This document shows positions 8,087 through 18,560 of a stretch of 64,000 bases of DNA, one piece after another (the first letter of the stretch is position 1; each line of letters starts with the position of its first letter). The DNA comes from Pandoraea faecigallinarum (GTDB lineage: Bacteria > Pseudomonadota > Gammaproteobacteria > Burkholderiales > Burkholderiaceae). Below the pieces are notes generated by a model. It worked only from the letters and a program-made list of their open reading frames with translations, searched no databases and was not told the DNA's origin. The stretch is from positions 4,092,001-4,156,000 of the forward strand of contig NZ_CP011807.3 of the NCBI RefSeq assembly GCF_001029105.3, written 5' to 3'. The position numbers were made by a program, and so were the translations under genes.

Positions 8087-8866
8087 TTAGCGAGCGCCAC
8101 TCGATATTGCCAGCGCCGTGCTCAGTGTGCGCTCAAGGAATCGGTCCAGTAACCACGGATCGAAATGGCGTCCCCGCTCGGCGAGCATCGCACCGACAAT
8201 CTGCGCCCCGCTCAATGCCGCGCGATACGGACGATGACTGGCGAGGGCGTCGAAGACGTCGACCAGCGCGACGATGCGCCCAGCCAGCGGAATGCGATTG
8301 CCGGATAACCCATACGGGTATCCCCTGCCGTCGTAACGTTCGTGATGGGTGCGCGCCACCGTCGCGGCCAGTTCGCATGCCGCGCCACCGATGGCGCCGA
8401 GCATGTCCGCGCCCCATTGCGGGTGCATGCGCATGAGTTGCATTTCCTCCGGCAACAGCTTGCCCGGCTTTTCCAATATCGCATCGGGCACGCAAAGCTT
8501 GCCGGTGTCGTGCAATGCGGCGGCCAGGCCGAGTGCCTGCGCTTCAATCGACGACATGCCCAGGGCCTGCGCGAATCGCCATGCCAGCGTACCGACTCGC
8601 CACATATGTGTCGCGGTGCCACCGCGCTTTGTCTCGGCCAGGCGAAAGAGCGTCCAGGCCGCCGGCGGCAAGCTGCGCATGAGGCGAGCATCGGCCGGCA
8701 AGTCACGGCGCATCGTGTCGTGCGCGGTTTCCGCGTGCTCGCCGGCGCGTGCGTCGAACGTGTCGCAGCTAGCGCAGATATGGCAGATATCGAGAGTATC
8801 GAAGGTGTCGGAGGGGCAGCATCGGGGAAGCGCGGCGGCGAGGCACGTTGGCGCAGGGTCGGGCAT
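8087..8866 (-). CDS. HD-GYP domain protein (probable cyclic-di-GMP phosphodiesterase)
   Basis: The HD-GYP domain occupies about residues 75-250: HDTGK near 119, HHERYDGRGYP near 174-184 (the GYP motif is intact) and DVFDALASHRPYR near 205. These are the metal-binding and signature residues of c-di-GMP phosphodiesterases. No receiver or other sensor domain is visible. The first 50 residues are Cys-rich (CC, then CHICASC), so they could bind metal or be an artefact of start choice: a GTG at 8911, the ATG used here (with GGAAA upstream), or an ATG near 8713 are all possible. Enzyme activity is inferred from motifs. Confidence 0.82.
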   Translation of the reverse strand: MPDPAPTCLAAALPRCCPSDTFDTLDICHICASCDTFDARAGEHAETAHDTMRRDLPADARLMRSLPPAAWTLFRLAETKRGGTATHMWRVGTLAWRFAQALGMSSIEAQALGLAAALHDTGKLCVPDAILEKPGKLLPEEMQLMRMHPQWGADMLGAIGGAACELAATVARTHHERYDGRGYPYGLSGNRIPLAGRIVALVDVFDALASHRPYRAALSGAQIVGAMLAERGRHFDPWLLDRFLERTLSTALAISSGAR

Positions 8867-8970
8867 TGCGGTTTCCGGTGAGTTTGAAGCGCCCACTCTA
8901 GCGACGCACACGCATGCGAATGTTGACAGGGATCAAGCGCGCCGCAGTTCGGTCCGGTCCGGCAGACGCT

Positions 8971-9000
8971 GAAAAAGAAAAACCCACTGCATGCAGTGGG
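8971..9000 (-). terminator. Rho-independent terminator downstream of sodB
   Basis: The 18-bp perfect palindrome CCCACTGCATGCAGTGGG is followed, on the minus strand, by TTTTTCTTTTTC. It lies 110 bp beyond the sodB stop codon. Confidence 0.85.
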
Positions 9001-9111
9001 CTTTCGTCTTGCCGGTGGGGTCGGACGCTCGGGTTGGGCGCCTGACCATCCCCTTCGGCGATGGCTCGTCGAAGTCGACCGCCGCCGGCCGGCAAATTCC
9101 GGGCGTTTCGA

Positions 9112-9690
9112 TTACGCGAAGTTCTTCGCCGCGAATTCCCAGTTGACCAGATTCCAGAATGCCTCGACGAACTTCGGACGGGCATTGCGGTAGTCGATGT
9201 AATACGCGTGTTCCCACACGTCGATCGTGATCAGCGGCTTGTCGGCACCGGTGAGCGGCGTCGCAGCGTTGCTGGTGCTCACGATGTCGACCGAGCCGTC
9301 GGCCTTCTTCACGAGCCACGTCCAGCCCGAACCGAAGTTGCCCACGGCCGCCTTCGAGAAGGCTTCCTTGAATGCATCGAACGAGCCGAACTTGGCGTCG
9401 ATGGCCTTGGCCAGATCGCCGGTCGGCGCGCCGCCGCCCTTCGGCGACAGCGTGTTCCAGAAGAAGGTGTGGTTCCACACCTGTGCTGCGTTGTTGAACA
9501 CGCCGCCCGACGACTTCTTGATGATGTCTTCGAGGCTGGCGTTTTCGAATTCGGTGCCCTTGATCAGGTTGTTCAAGTTGGTCACATAGGCTTGGTGGTG
9601 CTTGCCGTAGTGATACTCCATCGTTTCCTTGGAGATGGTCGGCGCCAGTGCATCGATGGCGTACGGCAGTTCAGGGAGCTTGTGTTCCAT
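9112..9690 (-). CDS. sodB: Superoxide dismutase (Fe)
   Basis: This 192-residue enzyme dismutates superoxide in the cytoplasm. The metal ligands are present: His27 in YHYGKHH, His74 in VWNHTFFW, and the Asp and His of [11 protein letters not shown]. The segment [14 protein letters not shown] with Gln70 before the second His, and FGSGWTWLV later, are the pattern of iron rather than manganese SODs. Length fits SodB. It is transcribed alone toward its own terminator; I found no convincing Fur box. Confidence 0.96.
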   Translation of the reverse strand: MEHKLPELPYAIDALAPTISKETMEYHYGKHHQAYVTNLNNLIKGTEFENASLEDIIKKSSGGVFNNAAQVWNHTFFWNTLSPKGGGAPTGDLAKAIDAKFGSFDAFKEAFSKAAVGNFGSGWTWLVKKADGSVDIVSTSNAATPLTGADKPLITIDVWEHAYYIDYRNARPKFVEAFWNLVNWEFAAKNFA

Positions 9691-9892
9691 GGCAAATGTC
9701 CTTTGTGCTCTGAGGGGAACCCGATTTTGCGTTATCCGGAGCCATCGATTCTAGGGCAGATGCGAAAACCCCGCAAACCCGACGGGTACTTGGTTTACCG
9801 CAATCTGCCCGAGGATTGCGACGATTGTTTGCCGATCGCGGCTAATCGATGCACGATGCCTGCGATTCGTCGGCTTTGGCGAACCGCACCGA

Positions 9893-11266
9893 CTAAAAAG
9901 TATCATCTAGCCTGACCTGAACCTCACCAATGCCCACATCCGCCGCGCCATCGGCGAGATGCATCGTCACCTGCTGGCCGCGCTGCAATTTTCCCGGGTC
10001 GCGCAACGGTTGCCCCCTCGCATCGAGCACTGCGGCATAGCCGCGTTGCAACGTGCGCCGGGGGTTGAGCAATTCGAGTTGCGCCGTGGCGTCGGCCAGT
10101 CGTTGGGCCGAGCGCTCCGCACGGCGCGACATCGCCGTATGCACCCGCTGCGAGAGCAATGCCACGCGCTCATGCTGCGACGCCACATCGGGCACGGCGC
10201 GCGCCAGGCGCAGGCGCAGCATCTCGAAACGGCTGCGACGCTGGGCGAGCGGGCGCTCGAGCGCATGACGCATCCGGTCTGCGAGATGCGCCAGCGCCGT
10301 GCGCTGACGCGCCAGACGCTCCCTGGGCGACACCAGCGCGCGCGACAGACTGTCGAGTTGCTGAGCCCGCAGCTCCAGCATGCGTCGCATGGCGCGGTCC
10401 AACCGTTGGCGTTCGCGCTCGACCTCGCGCAGGCATTCGTCGCGCGCGGCCGTGATGAGTTCCGCCGCCGCCGTGGGTGTCGGGGCGCGCACGTCCGCAA
10501 CGAAGTCGGCAATCGTGAAATCGGTTTCATGGCCGACACCGGCCACCACGGGCAACTCGCTGCGTGCGATCGCATGCGCCAGCACTTCTTCGTTGAAGGC
10601 CCACAAATCCTCGATGGAACCACCGCCGCGGCAAAGCAAAAGGGTATCCACTTCGCGCCGGGCGTTCGCGATGTCGAGTGCGGCCGCCAGGCGCGCCGCG
10701 GCATCGGCGCCCTGCACCGGCGCGGGATAAATCACGATGGAGATGTGCGGCGCCCGGCGAGCGAGGGTCGTGAGCACGTCGCGCAACGCAGCCGCCTGCA
10801 ACGACGTGACGACCCCCACACGGCGGGCATAGCGCGGCAGCGGGCGCTTGCGCCCGACATCGAAAAGACCGGCAGCGGCAAGCTTTTCCTTCAAACGCAG
10901 AAACGCTTCGTATAAATTGCCCTGCCCCGCCCGGCGGATCGCTTCGACGTTGAGTTGCACCTCGCCGCGCGGCACGTACATCGAGAGCAAGGCCCGGACT
11001 TCCACCCGGTCGCCCTCGCGCGGCGAGAAATCCGCATATTGAGCGCGACCCCGGAACATCACGCAGCGCATCTGTGCCTGCGCGTCCTTGATCGAGAAAT
11101 ACCAGTGGCCACTCGCGGCGCGCGTGAAGTTGGAAATTTCACCGCTGACCCATGCCAACGGAAAACTGCGCTCCAGCACCCCGGCCACGGCTTTGTTCAA
11201 ATCCGAAACACTTAATACGCGATCCGCACCACCGGTGGGACGGGCGTCGTCGAAAGATGAGTTCAT
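9893..11266 (-). CDS. xseA: Exodeoxyribonuclease VII large subunit
   Basis: This 457-residue protein is the catalytic subunit of exonuclease VII, a single-strand-specific exonuclease acting in repair together with XseB (not in this window). The N-terminal OB-fold (VSDLNKAVAGVLERSFPLAWVSGEISNFT) covers about residues 18-110. The nuclease region follows with GVVTSLQAAALRDVLTT, LLCRGGGSIEDLWAFNEE and VGHETDFTIADFVADVRAPTPTAAAE. A long helical C-terminal part ends with the LQRGYAAV motif. An in-frame extension to 11389 exists, but the ATG before NSSFDDARP matches the family start. Confidence 0.95.
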   Translation of the reverse strand: MNSSFDDARPTGGADRVLSVSDLNKAVAGVLERSFPLAWVSGEISNFTRAASGHWYFSIKDAQAQMRCVMFRGRAQYADFSPREGDRVEVRALLSMYVPRGEVQLNVEAIRRAGQGNLYEAFLRLKEKLAAAGLFDVGRKRPLPRYARRVGVVTSLQAAALRDVLTTLARRAPHISIVIYPAPVQGADAAARLAAALDIANARREVDTLLLCRGGGSIEDLWAFNEEVLAHAIARSELPVVAGVGHETDFTIADFVADVRAPTPTAAAELITAARDECLREVERERQRLDRAMRRMLELRAQQLDSLSRALVSPRERLARQRTALAHLADRMRHALERPLAQRRSRFEMLRLRLARAVPDVASQHERVALLSQRVHTAMSRRAERSAQRLADATAQLELLNPRRTLQRGYAAVLDARGQPLRDPGKLQRGQQVTMHLADGAADVGIGEVQVRLDDTF

Positions 11267-11286
11267 GCGTATGCGCTGCCGAAAAA

Positions 11287-11635
11287 CTGTCCACAGGACC
11301 GCTAATTTAAGGGTTTTCTCGCCCGGACGCCCTGTATTTCCTTCATCGCGACAGCAAACCATTGATTTATCGGGGTTTGCGAGAGACATCCCGCGGCCCG
11401 CAAGGCGTAATTTCCGGCGCGACGCCCAGATATATCGTCGAGGAACGACATGTGCACATAGTTATCCACAGGCTGATGTAAAAATCCTGGGATTTGTGAG
11501 CTTGCGGTGGTGTTCATTTCTGAAACCGCTCATTGCACATTTTTTCATCACGAACTAAAAAGTTCCGTTGCGTCAAAGAGTTGCCGAACGTATCCCAAGG
11601 TTGTCCACATCCTTGTGCTCGTGAGGTGTGGAAAA
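11287..11635. other. DnaA-box cluster with IHF consensus site in the xseA-exbB gap
   Basis: The 447-bp divergent gap between xseA and exbB holds TTATCCACA (perfect DnaA box, 11462-11470), TTGTCCACA (one mismatch, 11601-11609), TTTTCCACA on the minus strand (one mismatch, 11627-11635) and CTGTCCACA (two mismatches, 11287-11295). An IHF consensus match, AATCAATGGTTTG, lies on the minus strand at 11355-11367. No coding frame is supported here. The set could serve a datA/DARS-like role or give DnaA control of the flanking genes; that is inference. Confidence 0.45.
11462..11470 (+). promoter_or_regulatory. Perfect DnaA box TTATCCACA
   Basis: Exact match to the consensus high-affinity DnaA site, within an AT-richer stretch of the xseA-exbB gap. 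Confidence 0.6.
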
Positions 11636-11713
11636 CGGTGCTTGCCCATCCCCCCCCTGCACGCTACAGTTCGGACTCGTTTGCCCATCCCCGCAACAAG
11701 CAAGAGGTCGTCT

Positions 11714-12328
11714 TTGTTCGCCGTCATCCAGGCCGCCGGCTGGCCCATCTGGCCACTTCTCATCGCTTCCGTCATCGCCCTCGCCCTGATCGTCGAGCGC
11801 GCCCTGTCGCTGCGCCGTGCGCGCGTGCTGCCGGGCGGTGTTCTCGAAAATGCGATCACGCTCGCGCGCCGGGGCGCCGCCAGGCAGGACGCCACCGAAG
11901 CCCTTGCGCGCGGCTCCATGCTCGGCCGGGTGCTCGCGACCGGCGTGCGTTATGTCGCGCACAATCCACAGGGGCCGCGTGACGGGGCAAAAGAGGCGCT
12001 GGAGGAAACCGGGCGCGCCGTTGCCCACGAACTCGAACGCTTCCTTCCGGCGTTGGGCACCATCGCCTCCGTCGCCCCGCTGATGGGGCTGTTCGGTACG
12101 GTCGTCGGCATGATCGAGATTTTCGGCGCGCAAGATGCCACCGGCACAGATCCGGCGCAACTGGCGCACGGCATTTCGGTTGCGCTCTACAACACCGGCT
12201 TTGGCCTGATGATCGCGATTCCGGCGATGATCTTCTATCGCTATTACCGCACGCGCGTCGACGCATTTCTCGTCGAACTGGAAACGCAGGCGGTCCATTT
12301 TCTCGATGCCACGTTACCGCGGCACTGA
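11714..12328 (+). CDS. exbB: ExbB/TolQ/MotA-family proton channel subunit
   Basis: This 204-residue inner-membrane protein has three membrane segments: WPIWPLLIASVIALALIV near the N-terminus, and two in the second half (LGTIASVAPLMGLFGTVVGMIEIF and GISVALYNTGFGLMIAIPAMIFY). These carry the conserved proton-channel signatures of ExbB. With ExbD it converts the proton gradient into force on a TonB-type partner. I chose the TTG at 11714 because AAGAGG lies 7 nt upstream and the protein then begins FAVIQAAGWPIWP like its relatives; the open frame extends further upstream without plausible protein. exbD follows 15 bp later. Confidence 0.88.
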   Translation: MFAVIQAAGWPIWPLLIASVIALALIVERALSLRRARVLPGGVLENAITLARRGAARQDATEALARGSMLGRVLATGVRYVAHNPQGPRDGAKEALEETGRAVAHELERFLPALGTIASVAPLMGLFGTVVGMIEIFGAQDATGTDPAQLAHGISVALYNTGFGLMIAIPAMIFYRYYRTRVDAFLVELETQAVHFLDATLPRH

Positions 12329-12343
12329 TTCGCGAGACACACG

Positions 12344-12790
12344 ATGAATTTCCGTCGAGGTCTCTCCACACGCGACGAGCCGGAGATCAATCTGATCCCG
12401 CTCATCGATGTGCTGCTCGTCATTCTGATCTTTCTCATGGTCACGACGACCTACACGCGTTACACCGCGCTCAAGGTCAATCTGCCGACGGCGGATGCCG
12501 AAAAGGCCGTCGTGCCGCCGCGCCAGATCGTCGTCTCCGTGGGTGCAGACGGCGGCTACGCGATCGATCGCCATTCCCTTGCGCAACGCGACGTGGCGAG
12601 CCTGACAGCCGCGCTGCGTCAGGCGGCCGGAGCCGCGAATACCGGTGCCGAGCCCCCGGTCGTCATCATCAATGCGGATGCCAAGAGCGCGCATCAGTCG
12701 GTTGTCAATGTGATGGAAGCGGCGCGTGAGGCGGGCTTGTCGCGACTGACGTTCGCGGCACGCTCGACATCGGCCCCGCCGAGCCGATGA
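12344..12790 (+). CDS. exbD: ExbD/TolR-family biopolymer transport protein
   Basis: This 148-residue protein has a short cytoplasmic N-terminus, a single membrane helix ([20 protein letters not shown]) with the functional Asp of the [10 protein letters not shown] motif, and a periplasmic domain ([40 protein letters not shown]). It pairs with ExbB as the proton-driven motor subunit. No tonB gene is nearby, and in Burkholderiales this pair commonly sits in front of lpxK, so its partner may be encoded elsewhere. It overlaps lpxK by 4 nt (ATGA). Confidence 0.92.
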   Translation: MNFRRGLSTRDEPEINLIPLIDVLLVILIFLMVTTTYTRYTALKVNLPTADAEKAVVPPRQIVVSVGADGGYAIDRHSLAQRDVASLTAALRQAAGAANTGAEPPVVIINADAKSAHQSVVNVMEAAREAGLSRLTFAARSTSAPPSR

Positions 12791-13857
12791 CCGTCTCCCC
12801 ACGCCCCGGCAAGGTGAGCGGCACCCGCACGCGGGCGCTGGTGCCGCGACTGTCCGGAACGCTGGTCCACTGGGTCACGGCGCAGTGGCAACACAGAGGC
12901 GTGTTCGCATGGGCGCTTTGGCCGCTCTCATTGGCATTCGCTGCGATGGCCGCCTGGCGTCGCATGTGTTTTCGACGGGGCTGGAAGCGATCGACCCGCC
13001 TGCCGGTGCCCGTCGTGATCGTCGGCAATCTCACCGTGGGCGGCACCGGCAAGACGCCGACCGTCATTGCACTGATCGGTGCGCTGCGTCACCACGGTTA
13101 CACACCCGGTGTGCTCTCGCGCGGCTACGGCGCGAAGCTGTCGGAACCGACGCAGGTCGATGTGTCGGCACGTCCGGAAGACACGGGCGACGAACCGCTG
13201 CTGATCGCCAAACGCACTGGCGCGCCGGTGTGGGTGTGGCCGTCACGGGTCGAAGGTGGCCGTGCGCTGCTCGCGGCGCACCCGGCATGCGACGTCATCG
13301 TCTGCGACGACGGTCTTCAACATTACGCGCTGGCGCGAGATGTGGAGATTGCCGTGTTCGATCACCGGCTCGGCGGCAATGGCTTCCTTCTGCCTGCCGG
13401 CCCGTTGCGCGAACCGCTGTCGCGCGCACGAGACGCCAACCTCATCAACGACCCGTATGGCCGAAGCCTTCCCGATTGGCCTGACACGTGGCGATTGACG
13501 CTCACGCTCGGCGACGCATGGTGCGTGAGCCAGCCAACGCTCACGCGCGCGCTGTCGCACTTTGCCGGTAAGCGCGTGCTGGCCGCTGCGGGCATCGGTG
13601 CACCCGAGCGATTCTTCGCGGCCTTACGCGCAGCGGGGCTGCAAATCGACACGCTGGCGTTGCCCGACCATTACGACTTTGCGACGAATCCGTTCGATGG
13701 CGTGGCGGCAGACGCCATCCTGATCACCGAAAAGGATGCAGTAAAATGCGTCACCTGGTCCGACCCGCGCGTGTGGGCCGTACCTGCCGAGGCGGCGCTC
13801 GATGCGCGTCTCGTATCACTGGTAGTGGAGAAATTGCGTGGACAACCGACTGTTTGA
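12787..13857 (+). CDS. lpxK: Tetraacyldisaccharide 4'-kinase
   Basis: LpxK phosphorylates the 4'-position of the lipid A disaccharide precursor at the inner membrane. The 356-residue protein has an N-terminal hydrophobic segment ([17 protein letters not shown]), the P-loop [12 protein letters not shown] near residues 78-89, SRGYGAK, and the [15 protein letters not shown] motif near 178, all family signatures. It begins in the last codon of exbD and overlaps the next gene's start by 20 nt, so the chain exbD-lpxK-Trm112-kdsB is translationally coupled. Confidence 0.95.
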   Translation: MTVSPRPGKVSGTRTRALVPRLSGTLVHWVTAQWQHRGVFAWALWPLSLAFAAMAAWRRMCFRRGWKRSTRLPVPVVIVGNLTVGGTGKTPTVIALIGALRHHGYTPGVLSRGYGAKLSEPTQVDVSARPEDTGDEPLLIAKRTGAPVWVWPSRVEGGRALLAAHPACDVIVCDDGLQHYALARDVEIAVFDHRLGGNGFLLPAGPLREPLSRARDANLINDPYGRSLPDWPDTWRLTLTLGDAWCVSQPTLTRALSHFAGKRVLAAAGIGAPERFFAALRAAGLQIDTLALPDHYDFATNPFDGVAADAILITEKDAVKCVTWSDPRVWAVPAEAALDARLVSLVVEKLRGQPTV

Positions 13858-14044
13858 GATTCTCGTCTGCCCGTTGTGCAAGGGCCCCCTGGCGCTGGAT
13901 AAGAAAGCCCAGGAGCTGATTTGCCACGCCGACAAGCTCGCTTACCCGATTCGCGACGGCATTCCCGTCATGCTGGCCGATGAAGCGCGTCAGTCCGTCG
14001 AAGGCACGCCCGTCCCACTGAACGACGACAAGTCCGCATCGTGA
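13838..14044 (+). CDS. Trm112-family small zinc-ribbon-like protein (YcaR)
   Basis: This 68-residue protein is read from GTG at 13838, with GGAG 7 nt upstream inside lpxK. It contains [33 protein letters not shown], typical of the bacterial Trm112/YcaR family found between lpxK and kdsB. Only part of the zinc-ribbon Cys set is visible (CPLC plus one later Cys), as in many bacterial members. Eukaryotic and archaeal Trm112 activates methyltransferases; the bacterial role is not established. It overlaps kdsB by 4 nt. Confidence 0.88.
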   Translation: MDNRLFEILVCPLCKGPLALDKKAQELICHADKLAYPIRDGIPVMLADEARQSVEGTPVPLNDDKSAS

Positions 14045-14856
14045 GCGATACGAAAGCCACCATCGACACCATCGATTTCGTCGCCGTGGTGCCCGCACGC
14101 CTGGCATCGACGCGTCTGCCCAACAAGCCGCTCGCCGACATCGGCGGAAAGCCGATGGTCGTGCGGGTCGCCGAACGCGCTCGCGAATCGGGGGCCCGTC
14201 AGGTGGTCGTCGCCACGGATGCCCAGCGTGTGGTCGATGCCGTTGGCGCACACGGTTTCGGCGTCGTCCTTACGCGCGCCGATCATCCGACCGGCACGGA
14301 CCGGCTGGCCGAAGTCGCCGTGGCGCAGGGCTGGCCCGACGACACGATCGTCGTCAACGTGCAGGGAGACGAGCCGCTGATCGATCCCCGATTGGTACAT
14401 GCGGTCGCGGCACATCTGGCCGACCATCCGGAATGCGCGTTGTCGACGGCGGCACATCCGATTACCGACAACGCGGAGATCTTCTCGCCGAACGTCGTCA
14501 AGGTCGTGCTCGACGCGCATGGCCGTGCGCTCTATTTCTCACGTGCGCCGATTCCGTGGTCGCGCGATGCGTGGGCCGCCGGTTTGGCCAACCCCGCGAC
14601 GCTGCCCGCAGCCGCGACGCCGGTTTTCCGTCACATCGGTCTGTACGCCTATCGCGCCAAGTTTCTGCGCAGCTATCCCAGCTTGCCTCAGGCACCGGTC
14701 GAAACCGCCGAATCGCTGGAACAGTTGCGCGCGCTATGGCATGGCGAACGTATCGCCGTGCTGGTGACGGGCGACGCACCGCTGCCGGGCGTCGACACCG
14801 CAGAAGATCTCGAACGCGTGCGCGCTTTGCTGAAAAACCAGGATTCAATCGTATAA
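14041..14856 (+). CDS. kdsB: 3-deoxy-manno-octulosonate cytidylyltransferase
   Basis: KdsB makes CMP-Kdo from CTP and Kdo for LPS core synthesis. The 271-residue protein starts with GTG overlapping the previous stop (GTGA). Its motifs are [24 protein letters not shown] near residues 16-39, [21 protein letters not shown] near 107-118, and [11 protein letters not shown] near 162, together with HIGLYAYR. Length is slightly above the E. coli enzyme. It is the last gene of the exbB-kdsB operon, together with lpxK serving outer-membrane lipid A/Kdo assembly. Confidence 0.96.
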   Translation: MSDTKATIDTIDFVAVVPARLASTRLPNKPLADIGGKPMVVRVAERARESGARQVVVATDAQRVVDAVGAHGFGVVLTRADHPTGTDRLAEVAVAQGWPDDTIVVNVQGDEPLIDPRLVHAVAAHLADHPECALSTAAHPITDNAEIFSPNVVKVVLDAHGRALYFSRAPIPWSRDAWAAGLANPATLPAAATPVFRHIGLYAYRAKFLRSYPSLPQAPVETAESLEQLRALWHGERIAVLVTGDAPLPGVDTAEDLERVRALLKNQDSIV

Positions 14857-15825
<969 letters not shown>

Positions 15826-15980
15826 GCCAGTCGCTCGCCGGTCGGCGACACGGGGAGTAACTCGCCGATTCTGGTCCGGCAGACGTCGATTCGACGTCGG
15901 TGCATGCGCGCTGCCCGAGCACCGCACGGGTACTGCGTAACACGGGTACTGCGTAATTTCCGCATGAGTAACGCCAGCAA

Positions 15981-16014
15981 AAAGGCGGCCAGTTCACACT
16001 GCGCCGCCTTTTTT
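15981..16014 (+). terminator. Rho-independent terminator after adk
   Basis: AAAGGCGGC at 15981-15989 pairs with GCCGCCTTT at 16003-16011 around a 13-nt loop, ending in six T. It lies 155 bp after adk and just before the next gene's AAAGGAGG ribosome-binding site. Confidence 0.85.
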
Positions 16015-16032
16015 GCCAAAGGAGGATGACGC

Positions 16033-16791
16033 ATGGAAATTCAAGGCAATGTGTTTCTGATCACCGGTGGCGCCTCGGGGCTCGGTGCTGCTGCCGCGCG
16101 CTGGCTTGCCGGACTCGGGGCGAAAGTGGTTCTCGCCGATGTGAACGTCGACGAAGGCGAGGCGCTTGCCGAGAAGCTCGGCGGCAAGTTCGTCAAATGC
16201 GACGTCACACGCGAACAGGACGGCAACGCGGCCGTGGCCGCGGCGCAGGCGCTCGGCACGCTTCGCGGCCTCGTCAACTGCGCGGGCATCGCCATTGGCA
16301 GTAAGACCGTCGGGCGCGACGGCCCGCATCCGCTCGATGCATTCTCGCGTGTCATCCAGATCAACCTGATCGGCACCTTCAACATGATCCGCCTGGCGGC
16401 CAGTGCCATGACGCAGACCGAGCCCAATGGCGAGGGCGAGCGCGGCGTGATCGTCAATACCGCGTCGGTCGCGGCGTTCGACGGCCAGATGGGGCAGGCC
16501 GCCTATGCCGCTTCGAAGGGCGGTGTGGCAAGCCTGACATTACCGGTCGCGCGAGATCTGTCGCGCAGCGGCATCCGTGTGATGACCATCGCACCGGGGA
16601 TCTTCGAGACGCCCATGATGCTCGGCATGCCCGCCGACGTGCAGGCGTCGCTCGGTCAGATGGTGCCGTTCCCTCCTCGCCTGGGCCGACCTGCGGAGTA
16701 CGCCATGCTGGTGGAGCAGATTGTGCGCAACCCGATGCTCAATGGCGAAGTCATTCGTCTCGACGGTGCGATTCGGATGCAACCGAAGTAA
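16033..16791 (+). CDS. SDR-family dehydrogenase, HSD10/3-hydroxyacyl-CoA dehydrogenase type II-like
   Basis: This 252-residue short-chain dehydrogenase carries the NAD motif TGGASGLG near residues 11-18, [20 protein letters not shown], the catalytic Ser in [14 protein letters not shown], and YAASK near 157-161. The pattern of an Asp in VVLADVN (NAD preference) and the [26 protein letters not shown] segment resembles HSD17B10-type 3-hydroxyacyl-CoA dehydrogenases that act in beta-oxidation or isoleucine breakdown. There is no neighbouring acyl-CoA gene, so the substrate is inferred. A strong AAAGGAGG site precedes the ATG. Confidence 0.88.
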   Translation: MEIQGNVFLITGGASGLGAAAARWLAGLGAKVVLADVNVDEGEALAEKLGGKFVKCDVTREQDGNAAVAAAQALGTLRGLVNCAGIAIGSKTVGRDGPHPLDAFSRVIQINLIGTFNMIRLAASAMTQTEPNGEGERGVIVNTASVAAFDGQMGQAAYAASKGGVASLTLPVARDLSRSGIRVMTIAPGIFETPMMLGMPADVQASLGQMVPFPPRLGRPAEYAMLVEQIVRNPMLNGEVIRLDGAIRMQPK

Positions 16792-17004
16792 CGATTCTGC
16801 ACAACGCACGCGAGGTAAGGGCGGCCGCGGTGCGGCAAGGGCGCAGCGGCACGACACGTTGCCGCACCGCAACAAAACGTCGCCTCGACTGTGACTACAA
16901 TGGAATGCCGGGCGCATTTCGCGGCCGGTCGCGACACCGGTATTCATGCACACAGGCCGGTGCCCAAGGGTTCTTCCCGTCGTCCCCCGAGGCAGGAGGC
17001 TGGC

Positions 17005-17499
17005 ATGAAATCACTGGCGCAACAGATGTCGTTCTATCAGCGCTATCACCGCAGTCCCAAGAATCGCCTGACCCATTTCTTCGGCGTTCCCATGATCGTC
17101 CTCGCAGTGATGCAGGCGTTCTCGTGGGTGCCGCTCGGCCCCAGCGGACTGAACGCGACGCATGTCATTGTGCTGATCCTGCTGATGTACTATTTTCTGC
17201 TCGACGTTCCGCTGGCGCTCGCGATGACCGCCTTCTTCGCCGTAATGCTCGCCGTCACGCAGCATCTGGCGAAGCTGCCGTTGCCATGGGCGCTGGCCGC
17301 ATTTGTCGTGCTGTTTGTCGGCGGTTGGATCGTGCAACTCGTCGGTCATCACTTCGAAGGCCGCAAGCCTGCGCTGCTCGACAATCTTTTTCAGATCTTC
17401 ATCGCGCCGATGTTCCTGATGGCCGAAGTGTTCTTCCATTTCGGTTACAAGCCCGGCCTCAAGCGGGAAGTGCAGGAACTGTCGATGCAATCGGTGTAG
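17005..17499 (+). CDS. Mpo1-like/DUF962 membrane protein
   Basis: This 164-residue protein begins MKSLAQQMSFYQRYHRSPKNRLTHFFGVPMIVL and contains four hydrophobic segments typical of the DUF962 (YGL010w/Mpo1) family. The yeast member Mpo1 is an Fe-dependent dioxygenase that removes one carbon from 2-hydroxy fatty acids. The conserved His residues in YHRSPKNRLTHFFG and VGHHFEGRKPAL, which could bind iron, are present. The start follows GGCAGGAGGC. The enzymatic role in bacteria is inferred from the yeast homologue only. Confidence 0.85.
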   Translation: MKSLAQQMSFYQRYHRSPKNRLTHFFGVPMIVLAVMQAFSWVPLGPSGLNATHVIVLILLMYYFLLDVPLALAMTAFFAVMLAVTQHLAKLPLPWALAAFVVLFVGGWIVQLVGHHFEGRKPALLDNLFQIFIAPMFLMAEVFFHFGYKPGLKREVQELSMQSV

Positions 17500-17549
17500 C
17501 CGGGCACTATCGACCGCCGTCGCCGCAGGAAGGCGGCAAGGCAACAACG

Positions 17550-17583
17550 AAAAAACGCCAGCCTCACGTCGGCTGGCGTTTCA
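17550..17583. terminator. Bidirectional terminator between the Mpo1-like gene and sirB1-like gene
   Basis: A 9-bp perfect stem ACGCCAGCC / GGCTGGCGT with a 7-nt loop is flanked by AAAAA on the left and TTTC on the right. It can serve the plus gene ending at 17499 and, better, the minus gene ending at 17637. Confidence 0.75.
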
Positions 17584-17636
17584 TACTGCATTGTCCCGTG
17601 ACATCGCACGGCCCGGCGACGCGCGGCGTGCCATCG

Positions 17637-18503
17637 CTACCCGTGACTTCCCGGTCGACGGCTCAGGTCGTCGAGCACCTGGCGGATCGCGTCGGCATCG
17701 TCCGCCTCGGGACGCTTGCTCAGGTACAGTTCGAGGTCGTCCTGCGCGGGGCGCACCAGCCCCAGGCGTGCGTAGGCCAGTCCGCGATCCCGCTTTTCGA
17801 TCGGTTGATCGGGCAGCACGAGCACCATGCGCTCCTGCACCGCCAGCAAACGCTCCCAGCGCTCATTCTGCGTATAAATGGCACGTAGGTTACGAAGCAT
17901 TCGGGCGAGGATTTCGCGCGGCGTCGCGGGCTCCAGGAAGGGGTGCAGCAGCGCCCACAGCGCGAGTTCCTGAATTGGCTCGGCACTCTCGTCGCGATAG
18001 TGCTTCAGATACGGCTCGACCATTTCCAGCAGCCGTTGCGGCGAGAGCGAGTTCCCGGAAATGGGGTCGATGACGACGTCGCCCGCCGGCACGGCAAGCC
18101 GCAGCAGAAAGTGTCCGGGGAACGACAGGCCGCGCAGCGGCAACCCGATTTGATGACCAATCTCCATGCACAGCACCGCCAGCGAGATCGGAATTCCCCG
18201 GCGCCGGTCCAGCACCACGTGCAGATGACTGTTGTCCGGGTCGTAATAATCGTTCTGATTGACCGTAAAGCCGAGTTCGCGGAAAAAGAAGTGATCGAGC
18301 AGTTGCAGCTTCTGCAACGGCCCGGCATCCGGCGGCAGACGCTTGGCCAGCCGCGCCGCGAGCGCGTCGATCTGGGTGAGCGTGTCCTGCACGTCGAGAT
18401 CGGGATAGACGTCCTGCGCGATGGCAATGGCCGCTTCGGTCAACGGTAGACCGTCGTCGGAGGCGACCAGCGCAGCAAAGTACTCGAGAATTCGATTCGC
18501 CAT
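17637..18503 (-). CDS. SirB1-family protein (transglutaminase-like with TPR)
   Basis: This 288-residue SirB1-type protein has an N-terminal transglutaminase-like region containing NQNDYYDPDNSHLHVVLDRRRGIPISLAVL and GLSFPGHFLLRL, followed by helical TPR-like repeats (RWERLLAVQERMVLVLPDQ, RDRGLAYARLGLVRPAQDDLELYL). The family is widespread, often near prmC/prfA or murJ, and has no firmly established function. Here it lies 57 bp downstream of murJ on the same strand, so the two may be cotranscribed. Confidence 0.88.
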   Translation of the reverse strand: MANRILEYFAALVASDDGLPLTEAAIAIAQDVYPDLDVQDTLTQIDALAARLAKRLPPDAGPLQKLQLLDHFFFRELGFTVNQNDYYDPDNSHLHVVLDRRRGIPISLAVLCMEIGHQIGLPLRGLSFPGHFLLRLAVPAGDVVIDPISGNSLSPQRLLEMVEPYLKHYRDESAEPIQELALWALLHPFLEPATPREILARMLRNLRAIYTQNERWERLLAVQERMVLVLPDQPIEKRDRGLAYARLGLVRPAQDDLELYLSKRPEADDADAIRQVLDDLSRRPGSHG

Positions 18504-18560
18504 GCGGTATCCGTGAATTCCACCGCGCCCCCCTGCCCTTGCGGCGATCCTCGGCGGGGA

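Noticed and set aside
11287..11635. Chromosomal replication origin (oriC)
   Set aside because: Too few DnaA boxes, no AT-rich unwinding element of usual size, and no dnaA, dnaN, gyrB, rpmH or parAB genes nearby. Kept only as a DnaA-box cluster.
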